Source of the DNA: Neopestalotiopsis rosae
Taxonomy: Eukaryota > Ascomycota > Sordariomycetes > Amphisphaeriales > Sporocadaceae
NCBI GenBank assembly: GCA_023078685.1
Contig: JALGAS010000006.1
Coordinates: 1,612,001 to 1,676,000, forward strand
Length of the DNA: 64,000 nt
Direction of reading: 5' to 3'
The notes beneath the pieces are model-generated. The model was not told the origin of the DNA. It ran no database searches and saw only the letters and a list, made by a program, of their open reading frames with translations. Below are positions 1-11,678 of this stretch, one piece after another. Both the position numbers and the translations under genes were made by a program. Numbering within the stretch: the first letter of the stretch is position 1; every line of letters starts with the position of its first letter.

Positions 1-84
1 CCTCCTCATGTCAGGACTCGTGTGATGTACAAAGTGGTACCGCAACACTGATTCAAGTCGTCTGTGTAGCAGAGGATTCCAGTT

Positions 85-112
85 GGGGGGGGGGGGGGGG
101 GGGGGGGGGGGG
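85..112. repeat. Poly-G tract, 28 nt
   Basis: An uninterrupted run of 28 G on the plus strand. It can form a G-quadruplex and is prone to length error in sequencing, so its exact length should not be trusted. Confidence 0.9.
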
Positions 113-697
113 TGTCATTTGCATCACCGGTGCACAATCGAAGAGCCGCGGTGGGTCGCGCCTTTTGCTTACTGCCTCCGATTTGCCCCTTTTTCTGTGA
201 TACCTCTACAGTTGGACTCTGAGCAGTGGGCTGGACAGCAAGTTTCTTCGCTTTCACCACTCCATGATCTTGCATGTAGAGGCCTGTATCACGAAGAGGA
301 TTCTTCTCCTGACCGCTTTGCCCAATGGACAAGAGAAGCAGTCAAAGCGAAACCGTCCCATTTAACTTTTCGCCTCGTCTTTTCAGTAGAAGCCCGCATG
401 GACCTTGTTATCAACATTGAGAAACTATTGTGTCACGGCAGGGCAGTTACCCGGGCCAGTCAACTTCTTTTTTGTGAAACTCAAAGGACGTCCGACGTTT
501 CCCAACCCGGCCCGCAGATCATCCCTTAACCCTCCGGAAAACTGGGACCACCGGATATCGCTTGAACATGAGCCCCGGCCGTACAATGGGTTCAAAGCAG
601 CAGCACGGTGACATTGCCGGGGGCTCAAGGAACAGATTAGTAAACCCCAATCCTAGGCTCCTCCCCCCTTTGATACTATCAGAAACCGGACTTTGAA

Positions 698-720
698 GGG
701 GGGGGGGGGGGGGGGGGGGG
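698..720. repeat. Poly-G tract, 23 nt
   Basis: A second uninterrupted run of 23 G on the plus strand, about 585 nt after the first and in the same orientation. The flanking bases of the two runs are not alike, so they are not copies of one larger repeat. Confidence 0.9.
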
Positions 721-1413
721 CAGTTGTCTTCGTGGCTAGTAGCAGTGGAGAGTGGTTTCTGTCCTCCCCAAAGTCTACCGTTATGGCCAATTTTTCTCTT
801 ATGACTCTGGAGGGTTTGATCCGGAGAAACAATCTCCAACAGGTAGCCAGATTATTACGCTGAGATGGGCAAAAAGATGATGAGCTCTCCCGGCTGGTCT
901 GACACCTGGAGGGGCCCTGAAAGGCAGATGAATCAGCACAGCATGGCACAGTTTGTCATTTGGACCACGACAAGTGTCACTCACTTACATGCAGGTACAC
1001 GACCTCGCTCTCGCTCGCGTAATGTCACGGCAGCCTAAGCTAGAGATGCTGAGATATGTTCCACATCTACTGGCAAGTGTGGGTAGTCACATGAAGGGCA
1101 AAGTCCCGTCATTGCTCATGGTCGCAAGTACAATGTGCACATGGATAGAGCAGAGTCCAGATTCTTTTTCTCAAAAGAATGATATCTCATTGTATAAAAC
1201 AGCGCAACGTCTGGCTATTCAAAAGAAGATCGACGTTGCGCTCAATTTCTAAAAACTCTTATGTCTTGGCTTTAAACCCTTTGAACTCCCATTGTATGCA
1301 GACGGACCTCTCTCCTTACGCTTGAGGGGTATTGACAGTCATGATTATTGTCACAATATTTATACAATCCCGAGCACATTTTGTAAAGCCTTGAGAAAGA
1401 TCATTACAATCCT

Positions 1414-4092
1414 CTACCTCCACGGCTGAGATCCACGCTGAGACTCGGCGTCCTCATCGTATCTATAACTTGGCCCAGGACGAGGCGCCTGGTTAGGCAT
1501 GGTTCTTGTGCTAGCCGAGGTACCTGGGCGGGCGACATATTCGTCTTCCCTCGGGATCGGGGACACCGGGGCCGTCATGTTCCTTTGCAGAGGAAACTGT
1601 GGTCGGTTCGGCGAATAGAGGGGTCCCGTGGCACTTCTCATGGGCGACATTGGCGGGCCATTGAAGTCGCCCCTGTTGGGTGCCGGTCCGCGGGCCGAGA
1701 ATTGTGAGGGTGCAGGGCTGGCCCGGCCATTTGCTCTACCATCATTGAATGCACGTCCGGGGCCGTTAGAGCGGATGGAAGGAGCCGTGCTGTCGCCGGA
1801 TGGCGTCCTGCCCGAATGACCAGGACGGAAAGCCGAAAAGTTGGATGGAGCTGGGCTGGAGCGACCGTTGCCACCGTCGTTGAAGTTGGGCGGTGCCGGT
1901 CTCGCTAGAGGTCCGGGTGCACTGGAGAAAGTGGAAGGAGCAGGACTAGCACGGCCGCCAAAGTCCTCGTCAAACATTGGCAGAGTTGGCTCGCGTGAAG
2001 GGCCGGTCCTGGGGCCGGGCGCGTTCGAGAAGGCAGAAGGGGCGGGACTCGAGCGGCCACCGAAATCGCCGTCCAGATTGGGAAGAGTTGGCTGACCTGT
2101 GGGACCAGGTCGCGGAGCATCGATTGCCTCCATCTCCATGTTCGGCAAAGTTGGTGCACGTGCAGGCCCAGGTCTTGGGGCACCCATACCATCGTCGTCC
2201 AACATTGGCAAAGTCGGTTGACGCTGAGGGCCAGAGCGGGGGCCATTGGCATTCGAGAACATGGAAGGTGCAGGGCTAGCACGACCTCCCATGCCGTCGT
2301 CCATCATTGGTAGAGTAGGTCTGCCGGGAGGACCGGGCCGAGGACCTGGTCCGTTGAAAGCTGATGGGGCTGGACTGGCGCGCATGCCCTCGTCAAACAT
2401 TGGCATAGGAGGTCTTCCTTGTGGACCAGGTCGGGGACCACCGGGACCATTTGAGAACATTGAAGGGGCGGGACTAGCACGGCCGTACATGCCGTCATCG
2501 AACGTTGCTCTGCCTGGAGGGCCTGGTCGAGGACCGAATTGGTTCTGCGGTCCGGGTCGACCATAGTTGTCCGCGGTGGATGTCAGAGATCGAATCGGTG
2601 GTGGCATGGCTGGCATTGGCTGGGGGTGATAGACTGAAGGACTCTCAGCATAGGGAGCTCCAAAGTTGGAGCTGCCACCAGTTTGAACTCTCTGTAATCC
2701 AGGGCCAGGACCATAGTTTCTGTTCGATTGTGCAGTACCGGGCCGAGGCGGAGGATAGTTGTTGTTCATGTCTAGCTGCGGCAACGTGGGCACGGGTGAC
2801 GGAGCTCCTTGGTAACCCATACCAGCAGAATTGGCCATCAGTCCTGCGCGAGACGAGTAACTACTTTGTGAAGCCATGGTATTGCTTGTTCCAGCACGAG
2901 AGGGCATTGGTCGTTTCTCCAAAGCATTCATCTCAATGCTGCCGGGAGATGCGGGTCGGGATGTGTAGACCGGTAATGTAGCCATTGTATCATTGCGGCT
3001 AAGGGTTGGCATGCCAGGGCCATACTCATCCTTCTTGGAATCAAGATGATCGAGATTGGGAATCGTTGGCAATGTTGCCTGTTGCCTCGCCGGTGGCTTA
3101 TCAAGTCCAGCCTTCTTGGCCGCCTTGAGCTCGGCCTTTGCACGCTGTTCCTCTTCCTTCTTGATGGCCTTATTGACCTTGACCGACACAACCTTCATCA
3201 ACCGCTTGTTAATCTTCCTTGTGCAATATCCAGATAGTCCTCCATCCTGCTTAGGAATGTAGTGCCAGAGGAAAAAGACGTAGAAGAGCGCAGCCAAAAG
3301 CAAAGACAGCGCAGAAAATACCCAGATGACCAGAGTAAAGACCATGCCGGACAAGACAGCGGCTTGCTGATAGCTCTCATTGGCAAGTGCACCAATCTTC
3401 TCGAAAAAGTTCATAATGGTGCGATCGGCTGAGCCGCCGTCGGTCGGGATGAGCTCGGATTCGAAGACGGCATAGAGTGTCAGTGCATTGACAAACTGGC
3501 GAGGCCCCGAGCAGAAGATGACACGGATCCAGGACTGGAAACTGAAGTACGTGAAAAGCGCAACGTATTCAGCACCCTTTTTCGACTTTGTGAGCTCGGC
3601 AAACACCAGAAATCGGCGCCAGCCCAGGCCACTACCCATGCGAGTACTCTCCATCTTGACGGCCAGGTTGTCCAAGTAGGATTCGGCAACACTGCCTCGC
3701 CTCATGACACGCCAGGCACGGATGTGCTCAAATCCCAGGTTGACGAACGACGCGATAATACAAATGGAGAAAATCCATTTTTGGATGTCGAAATCGATAA
3801 TCGTGTTTGGATCGATACTCGACGTCCACTTGCCAAAGGCAAGCAGGGAAACAGCCGTAAAGCTATCGACAGCATAGACGGCCAGTGAGATCAAAATTGA
3901 GATATAAAGGTACATGTAAGCGGCAACCGTGAAGCCAGAGTTGGACTTGAAGTCATTGAGATTCTGCCAAGGTTAAGGTTAGTTGTTATGCGCCTTGGCA
4001 AGACTGACAGCGGCACATCAACCTACGATATAATCCCACTTCTGTTCCGGTCGCACCTCGACGGCTTTTGACCGGCCACCACACATGCCCAT
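1414..4092 (-). CDS. KCH-type low-affinity potassium transporter, two exons, repeat-rich tail
   Basis: Fungal KCH family (Kch1/Prm6), plasma-membrane proteins that mediate K+ influx and support Ca2+ signalling under stress in yeast. Exons are 4027-4092 (22 codons, ATG at 4090-4092) and 1414-3963. The 63 nt intron 3964-4026 has a GTAGGT donor and CAG acceptor. The product is 871 aa. The N-terminus MGMCGGRSKAVEVRPEQKW followed by NLNDFKSNSGFTVAAY matches the family start and confirms the short first exon. About four membrane segments lie in the first 270 residues. A basic lysine/alanine-rich segment follows, then about 500 Pro/Gly/Ser-rich residues with seven copies of a [AS]SPAPSxF motif, far longer than yeast Kch1. 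A poly-T tract (38 T on the coding strand) lies 73 nt upstream of the ATG. It is divergent from the pseudokinase gene. Confidence 0.88.
1690..2500 (-). repeat. In-frame degenerate tandem repeats in the KCH gene
   Basis: Seven copies of GR[AS]SPAPSxF (the second as MRASPAPSAF) are mostly spaced about 33-40 codons apart. They alternate with GPRxGPxxxPTLP and a short acidic D/E-G-rich piece. The unit is visible at both DNA and protein level, for example in the recurring plus-strand strings ggcaaagt and ggcagagt. It forms a disordered cytoplasmic tail with many Ser-Pro sites. Confidence 0.85.
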
Positions 4093-4162
4093 CTTGAAAG
4101 AAAGTTTCCAAAGGAAATCCCTGGCGATCGTCTATAGGGGACGCGAGATCCAAAGGTTTGAT

Positions 4163-4204
<42 letters not shown>

Positions 4205-7102
4205 TTGAGAAATAATCGAAAGTTACAAGTCGTCGTCGTGAATAGATTCCAGCTACCCAACGGGCGTGGAATTGCCAAGTGGTATCAAAAATGAGAATGC
4301 GAGAAATAATCGAAAAATAGTAAAATAAAACAGGGTATCGTCGCAGTAATTGTCGTCGTGATCGATGTCGTATGGTCGAATCGGTCCCGCCGTCCAGCAC
4401 AAGTCGTCACTCGCCCGCGAAGCTATCCGACTGTGCTCTTGCCGTAATCAAAGGGCAGAAAGGCCGGGTGTTGATGATTGAAAAAGAAGAAGCAAAAAAA
4501 GAAAGGCAGGCCTAGCAGAACAAGAGGGCTTGGCCTTTGGTTTGAAAGAAAGACAATGGGCGGTATTGTCTGTCCGTCTGTCTGTCTAGTGTCTAGGGTG
4601 AGGCGGCAATGAATGGCGTCGGTGACCCGTGAGTTGCGACAGGTCTCAGCTCCTCAAAGAGTGGCACATTCCAAAGCGACAGACAGGCAGGTAGCGGGGT
4701 GTAAGTGAGCGGAGGTGGCAGAATGTAAGTTTGCTGCTATTGTGGTGACATGCTTGACACGCTTTCCCTGGCTTGAAGGCCTATTCTTGGCTTGTGGAAT
4801 TTTGATCTGCGTTTTCGGCGTGGATTCGCGCCTGGGTCCTGCTTGTCCTTGGTGGGCTGACTTGCAAGTGAGGCAAACAGTAGCAGTAAGGTTACAACAA
4901 CGACTGTCTTGAGTTCTTGGACTCTTGCGCACACTAAAACTAGTTTGAAGGAGCGAAAGACAGTGGACGAGCTACGACGACAAGTGAGTGAGCGAGGGAT
5001 ATGACCCGGGTCGTCGTGGCAGTTGAGAGAGAGAGGGAACCGTCCGAAGTTTGATCGACGTCTCTCACAGGGCGACGGGGGCAGCGTCTCAAGTTAAAGC
5101 GCAAGGACAATGCGCGCTCGGATTGATACGGCAGGTGGATCGTATCACTGAAGGAGTGAGTGGCTCTCTTCTGAAGGAAGAGAAGTAATAATAGTAGTAA
5201 TAATTAGAAGTATGATGGAATGAGTGAGCGCAGAAAAGAGCGATTGTGACCTCAGTGGGCGTCTAGCAATGGATATTTGATTTCCTCTCGCTGTGAAGAA
5301 GGGAAAAAAACACAGAAGCGCAAGACAGCTTCGTGGTGCAATATTTGGCGACAAGCGACCCTCAATCAATCTCTCTCTATCTCTCGGTCTCGCTCAATAG
5401 TGTGCGGGCACTCTTCAGGAGGATGGCGACCGACCTAACCGACCAGCACCACAGAGGGAGGAGGAGCGCTGAGGAGGAGGAAGGACGACGACGACTATGA
5501 CCGGGATTATTGGCCATGGTGCGCGAATCTCAAACATCAATTCAGCGGACCGTGGTTTGGGATTGGCTAGCATTGACCGTTCACTTCCAGGGTATCTGCA
5601 GGGGTAACCTTTGTGGTAGGCTGGCCTAGGGTGTCCATGGGCTGCCATGGGTGGCCCTCTCTGCACTAAAGTTCTGAAGTATGGGAGCACAGATGGGGGC
5701 GTAATTCGCCTTTGATTGGCAGCCTACGAGTCTTTGAGAGAAAGATGCAGGAACAGGCAAGGGCGGGTTCTGGAAGTGGCCTAGCTTTCCCTAGCTTTTG
5801 GCCTAGCACGTCAACCGTCAGCGTTTGACGGGTGGAGGGGGACTTGGGAGACATAATACAGTAGAGGGGACAGCTGGGGTGTTTTTCGCATTTTCGCAAA
5901 TTGCCCATCAATAGCTGCGATTTTGGCCTGTTGAAGACGACTCGAGCGACTCCATTCTTTGAATTTGGCACTTTGCCCTACGGTGGATGCTAAGCCTAAA
6001 ACTGCGCAGATACAATTTCGTGAGCGACTCCAGTGGATGAATGCTCCCCATGTGCCACGGACCACACAGGACACTGACCCATTCATCGTCTTTTTTTTCG
6101 GGTTTCTCGCCTTCTTGTCAGAAATCATAGGACCCTGGATGTCCGCCAAGACGGCAACGGGCCCAATACGCAACCAGTCTTTGGGCCCCCCAAATAGATG
6201 CCGAGACGTTGAAACAGCTGCTCTTTTTTTCGCGTTCGTTCTTGACCAGACTTTGGATCGAAACTATATGTCGATCTTTCAGACGTTTGGCCGTCAGTGG
6301 CCCGGAGCAGCACGTACTACAGTACACTACCTCCATGATCTACTAGTGCCAGGTCCCATGTGGTGAATGTAGAACGGGAAGCCGGCGTTTGGCGCTTGTG
6401 CACCCTCATCGACTCGCCCTGCAGCTCTCCCGTCCGCCAACGCAGCTGCCCTCGCGCGCGGACATCCACACCCACAAATCCAACCTTAAACCAAGCGCGC
6501 GGCATTCAGACAATAAAGGCTCCAAACAGCTCCAGCTTTGGGAGAAAAGAAAAGAGGTAGCCCAATGGCTGCGTGCCACAAATCTATATTCTAATCCATC
6601 AAGTTATTGATGAATGGATACACCATACTATTATTGTGAAGTTCATTTTTGACGCGCCCCATGAAGATCTCCTCGATTTGTTGGTGTGGAATCAAATTGC
6701 TGAGGAGGCAGACCGTAGGTAGGCTACTGTGCCAAACCAAAGCTTCAGCCTTTGAGTCTTCCGTCACATATCTCTATTATTCCTCGGAGTGCAAAAGAAT
6801 CATCAATGAATTTTGGCTATGCAATCGGCGGTGCTTGGAAAGAAGGGATCCAGTCTCTCACTCCTGTGGTTACACGGTCTCATTCCTGACAAAGAAGACT
6901 AGTCGCTCCTTTTGTCTGGAATGTTCAAGATGCCTTGCGCGGACATGAGACAAAGGCCAGATGCCAATGTCCTCATTCCTGTAGATTGATTACTTGCATG
7001 ATCTCGCCTTCTCCGCTTGAACTGTCTGTACTTTCCTTTCTTTCTCTTCGTCTACCGTCCAAGTCTTCATTTGCGGTGAAATTGTAGATTCTGCTTGCAA
7101 AC
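4093..7102. other. Divergent intergenic region between KCH and pseudokinase genes
   Basis: No supported gene in 3 kb. It holds the 38 nt poly-A tract at 4165-4202, a TCTG-type microsatellite near 4568-4586 and purine-rich and CT-rich stretches. Open frames such as 5959-6366 lack domains, splice-supported extensions or family-like composition. It presumably contains the promoters of both flanking genes. Confidence 0.55.
4165..4202. repeat. Poly-A tract, 38 nt (poly-T on the KCH coding strand)
   Basis: Thirty-eight consecutive A on the plus strand, 73 nt before the KCH start codon. It is either a nucleosome-depleting poly(dA:dT) promoter element or part of the 5' leader. Its length is likely variable. 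Confidence 0.9.
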
Positions 7103-8665
7103 ATGGTCCACAGACCAGATAAACACGAACCTCTTCCCGAGATCGACTTTGAGCGCTTTGAACCATTTGCAGCCTTGAACAGGTCTATCAAGTACGAGTT
7201 TGGAGCCGAAAAGTTCCCAGATCTCTTCAAAGTCCATCGGAAGAGCGATCGCTTTGAGTTCCTCGCCAAGGACGTATCTCATCGATTGAAAGATGCCCAG
7301 GGCAACCCAACGCCCCTCGGTACCTTATTGGATCCAAATGGCGGGTTCAATATCATAACAGCGATATTTCGCCTGCTGAACCACGAGAACTTGGTCAATC
7401 TCGTCGACTGGATTCAAGTAGAAAAGGCACCGAACGCAAATCTCACCCTGCCACCGCACGATTTTTTCATTTGGGATTATTGCAACGCAGGAATCTTAGA
7501 GAATCTGCTATTCAACACAAGACACACAAAGAAGTCGGCAATTCAGATTGATCAGGAGGAGAGAGAAATGCAAGAACGTATCGAAGAGGGACTAGACCCG
7601 GTTCCAAAGAAAGAGCCCCAGCCATTCTTGCCAGAAGCCTTCTGCTGGCATGTTCTGACTTCTCTTCTCAGTGCTCTGGCTTGGTTGCACGATGGTATAC
7701 GCGAAGACTGGGATGTGGAAGAGAATGATTGGGTTGTCAAGTATGCCAACTTCGACTGGATGACCGTACTTCACCGCAACATTGCTCCAAACACCATTTT
7801 TCTCTGTCATCCGCAGACGCCATTTGAGACTTATGGGCTTTGCAAGTTGGGTAACTTCAAGAACAACTACATCTCCGGGGTTTACAATGGCTGGTTTGAA
7901 GACTTGCGGGAACCTTGTCTGGAACAGATAGCCATGGCCCCCCAGGCTGGTACACCATATACACTGAAAGACGTGCGCAGAAATTATCAACCGGATCCCA
8001 TGCATCCTCCCGGGGTAAGCTCACTCTCCCGTCCATCATGAATGATCAAGACTTGCTGACCTATTTCCTCGCTCCAGCAAGACCAGCCTTACACCGTTAC
8101 GAGCGAGTATCGCTCTGTCGCGGATGTGATCTCGTCAATGATGATCCACCCAATCGCGAGCCACATCGCCAATCGTCATTTTGACAGGGTTCGGATGATG
8201 TCTCAGCATGAATGGGAGACTGAAATAGGAGCAGCACCATACACTGATGTGCTCAAGAACTTTTTGTCCAGTCTCTATGCACGCAGAGAGTATTTTGACC
8301 CGATGGATCGAGAGACCCCGGATGACCGGAAGCACATGACGTGGAAGTTGTACGAGCAGGCCCGGGACAAGTACCAAATGTTCCGCGCCGTCAAGGACGA
8401 GGGCAAGGAGACCATTACTTCGACACACGTCCAGATTGAGCACTGGAAGCGAGAGAAGAGGCTCGAGGACGAGGAGATTGCAGAGCAGGAGTACACAAAG
8501 GGGCTGGTCAAGTATCTGAATACCACCAACAGATTTGCGAAACCCAAGGGAGAGCCCACACCACTGGACAACCTTTTGGCCGACATACATCAAACTTGCA
8601 AGGAGGTGGACAGCTCGAACATTCACAAAACTGAATACAGATGGGGAGATATGCCGGTAGCATAA
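7103..8665 (+). CDS. Protein kinase-like protein, predicted pseudokinase
   Basis: Exons are 7103-8014 and 8078-8665, joined in phase 0 by a 63 nt intron (GTAAGC donor, CCAG acceptor). The product is 499 aa. The fold resembles a protein kinase: a candidate beta3 Lys in FLAKD (about residue 56), an alpha-C/beta4-like segment LLNHENLVNLVDW (91-103), and a long insert before the catalytic loop. The catalytic loop reads LHRNIAPNTIF (223-233), so the HRD aspartate is Asn. The metal-binding motif reads KLGNFK (248-253) where DFG is expected, so that Asp is also changed. The C-terminal 200 residues are charged and helical. Family knowledge predicts no or very weak phosphotransfer, with a scaffold or allosteric role as inference. 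No specific orthologue is recognised. Confidence 0.75.
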
Positions 8666-9373
8666 AATGGATAGCAGAGAGGCAGGGAAGTTGCTTCAAT
8701 TGAGACTGGCACCTATTGAGATTAGGGTAGTGATGGTAGCGCATGCAAGTTGAGGATAGAACTCATATCTAGCCTTGAACAATGTGATAGAGGTTATTGA
8801 GCTGGCTACAAGCTGTGTTTGAAGAAGGGAACATGAGCTCAAGCTCATATTTCCAGTATTTCAAATATGATTATATGGAGTTTTGGGATATAGCTGCCCA
8901 AACAGCTTGACCAACTATGTACATGGTAGGTGTATACCTGTAGTACACAGTAACAACTATCAGTAGTGCACATGTGAGGTAATAATAGCCAAAGCACGGG
9001 CCACTGAGTGGACTTCTCCCCTGTTCACCAGCCGCCTGTGACGGAATTGAGGGGCCCAATTGAACTCCCGATGCGCAACCAAGCTTCAGCTTTCAATTCA
9101 CTGTACTACAGCTCAATTATCTAGCACAGCTTCGTCAAGGCACAAGCCGATACGACAATATACGCCAGCGCAGGACGTAGACAAAAATACGAGAGACATT
9201 ATAACAAACTCATTAGACCCCAACCACCCCCACCGAAGCAAGCACAACGAACCAACACCCTTCTAGCGGAGGAACCTGGGACACTCACTACCTACCTTGT
9301 TGCCTTACCTTCTCGACGGCCTAGACACTCCCTCACGAACCCTGGCGAGAATCGACAGCTACCAGACGACAAT
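8666..9373. other. Intergenic region, pseudokinase to Roadblock gene
   Basis: Nothing beyond short frames. The last 250 nt are A/C-rich, as is typical of a fungal 5' leader, directly before the ATG at 9374. Both neighbours are on the plus strand. Confidence 0.5.
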
Positions 9374-10051
9374 ATGTCTCTTTCAGCGCCCACGCCACCC
9401 CTTCTCCTGACCAAGCGTCTGACCTCATTCCTTCATGCGAACCTCTCGCCGCAGATCCACACCACACTGCTCAGTACCCTGTCTGGCAAGCTGCTCGCCC
9501 ATGCCTCGAACAACCCCGTCAGCACCCTGCGCACACAGAGCACAGTAGCCGCCTCCGTATGGGGAATCTACTCCTCGGGCGGAGCCGTCAATGATGCTCT
9601 GCCGCAAGGATCGCAAGAACAACGAAATGAGACCAAGTCGACCGCCGTCACAATACAGCTGAGCGCCGGAGTTCTGGTCGTGAGGAAGCTGAAGTGTGGT
9701 CTGCTGTTCGTCTGCATAGGGCCATCCCAGAGCGGCGCCGGCGCGCAGGGAGATCACAGCTCGTCCCAGGTGTCGGGTCCGTCACAGCACAGTCTAGCAG
9801 TCCCAGGCTCGCAACAATCACAAGCAGCAGGCGCTGGGGAATCACACTCGAGCCCACCACTAGGCAGCCCGAGTGAGGTTGCAAGCGTGGTCAGCGCTGC
9901 ACCTACCACGAACAGTATTGCGACTGCCGGTAGCGTCAGATCCAGCGCCGTGGTACAAATGAGACGACACGCTGAGGAGCTTGCTAGGTGGCTGGACGAC
10001 AAGCTGGGGACCTTGGGCATTCCTGAGGATGGAATCGGAGAAACGCGTTAG
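9374..10051 (+). CDS. Roadblock/LC7-like protein (LAMTOR2 / Ego3 type, tentative)
   Basis: Single exon, 225 aa. The order of predicted elements fits a Roadblock fold: an N-terminal helix (about 10-22), a helix-strand segment ending in LSGKLLAHAS (35-44), then VAASVWGIYS (58-67), and two hydrophobic strands at 90-117 (AVTIQLS and LLFVCIG). A Ser/Gln/Gly-rich insert of about 75 residues follows, then a last amphipathic helix with HAEELARWLDDKLGTLGIP (200-218). LAMTOR2/p14 and yeast Ego3 are Roadblock subunits of the Rag/Gtr GTPase scaffold that links TORC1 to the vacuole, so the same role is the best guess. The low-complexity insert enlarges the protein relative to the usual 125-160 residues. 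It could instead belong to another Roadblock family. Confidence 0.6.
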   Translation: MSLSAPTPPLLLTKRLTSFLHANLSPQIHTTLLSTLSGKLLAHASNNPVSTLRTQSTVAASVWGIYSSGGAVNDALPQGSQEQRNETKSTAVTIQLSAGVLVVRKLKCGLLFVCIGPSQSGAGAQGDHSSSQVSGPSQHSLAVPGSQQSQAAGAGESHSSPPLGSPSEVASVVSAAPTTNSIATAGSVRSSAVVQMRRHAEELARWLDDKLGTLGIPEDGIGETR

Positions 10052-11672
10052 AGAGATATCAAAACTCTGGGACGTTGCTTGCAAAGTCCAAGGACCAAGC
10101 CATCAAAGAGAGCGTTGGCTAAGACCGGCCACAGCGGTTGCCGTGTACCGCAATCTTGGAAGAACTACCTGTTGCCAATGTGACGTGGTCTCTTCCAATG
10201 GGAGCTCGGCCTTCGCTCAGCGGACGACGTATGCAACGCGAAGAACTTCCTTGACAGATTCCATGATCGACTATCATGAATGAATAATCAGGGTCCTGGC
10301 ATGAGACGAAATATCACAATCACTCGGCTGGTGGGCAGGCCCGAAGTTCGCCTCCTGCCCTTTCTACGGCTCTACTCCTAGTAATATTGTCCTTTCAACT
10401 CCATTGGCTCCCGAGAGAGATGGCCAATCGTGCCATGTTCCGAGTGCAACATTACGAGCCGGATACGAAAGCCAACGCTGCCTGCAAGGCTAAAGTCAGC
10501 TCTCGCAATAATCTATCTCTGGCAGTCTTAGCTATGTGCTAGATGCGCAATTTAATCTTCGAGATGCGAGCGACCAAATGAGCATGGACTTGAAAATGGA
10601 TGTACAGGCGGGCTTGTGTGATACTGCTGTGTCCACAGCTACACATGACGAACCAAGCTTAGCTACCTTCCGAACTTCTCACGAGGCCAAGAAAGGTATT
10701 GGGCGATATGGGCATTTAACCGGAAGCCACTTTGCCATGTCAGTTATAAATACCATGGCTCATCCGGAACGATCCCATACGAAAGGGCTTGGCGGCCAAG
10801 GCGATTGGTCCTTGATCTGCGCAGCATGCAGCGGGCGGCGAGCCTGTTCACTTTCTCCAAATCGGATTGAGGGGAATCCTTGCGCAACACCACCGTTCAG
10901 GAGCGAGCGAGCCGAAATAGGTTGCTCATTTCGACCTGACGAGGCTTCAAGTTTAGCCGCCAACTCCGAGAGCGGGCTTGCTGAGCTGTGTCCGCAAACC
11001 AGCAAATCTTGTGTTGGCGCCAGTAAAGTCAATAATTCCATTGCAATCGGCTACAGTAGCCATTCACGGGAAACACTTGATCCTGCGCTGGCCTACAGAG
11101 AGGAGCCCCCCATCTTCTGGGTTGTTCCGATCGTACCCATGTACGGCAATCACAAGATATGCTTAAATAGGCGCAATTCATCACAAGTCTTGGCAAGCGA
11201 TGGGAGACCTACATACTACTTGAGATCTCTCATTCGCCAGGTATACCTCTGGCTTGCGGATAGCGTTCATGCGACCAACCATGCTAGTCCCAATATAAAC
11301 GCATATTAGGTTGCCCTGTGCCATCGTGGTTCCATCAAATACAATGTGAGCAAGCCATCCTGAGATGGCTAGCAAACGGCTTTAGACTCCAGCCAAGAAA
11401 GGCACTCCAGATCTCAGGTGTACATTGCTCCAAGCCAAGATACAACAACTGGCCAGTGTCAGATATTCAATGTCATTGCCAAGTTGAACAGATATAATTC
11501 ATTACAGTAGGGCAGAAGTTGCATTATAATAGCTACGGTTACACACATAATTGACGTCGTTGAGGCTCCAAACTCGACTCCATCAACGAGTTTCTGCATT
11601 GATGTGGATTTGAACTTGTCGAGAAGAATCTGAACCCCTTGATTAAGAGCAGATTAATCGATTGATAACCCC

Positions 11673-11678
11673 GTGGGG
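11673..11678 (+). promoter_or_regulatory. Candidate CreA/Cre1 site GTGGGG
   Basis: It matches SYGGRG and lies 413 nt upstream of the GH7 start codon. Carbon repression of cellulases through CreA is well established, but a single 6 nt match occurs easily by chance. Confidence 0.3.

Larger units (their letters stand above)
1..1413. other. Intergenic region with two poly-G tracts
   Basis: No convincing gene is seen. Open frames here are short, overlap on both strands and owe part of their length to the G runs, which encode poly-Gly or poly-Pro. The right end is the 3' flank of the KCH gene, whose stop codon is at 1414. Any gene to the left would lie outside the window. Confidence 0.6.

Noticed and set aside
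83..949. Several frames with poly-Gly or poly-Pro runs
   Set aside because: They exist only because the G homopolymers keep frames open, and they overlap on both strands.
5959..6366. 135-codon plus-strand frame in the KCH/pseudokinase intergenic region
   Set aside because: No family resemblance and equal-length antisense frames; likely chance.
10536..11309. 257-codon plus-strand open frame between the Roadblock and GH7 genes
   Set aside because: It begins with GTG, shows no domain, and has the scattered composition of a chance frame. It is noted only in the intergenic entry.
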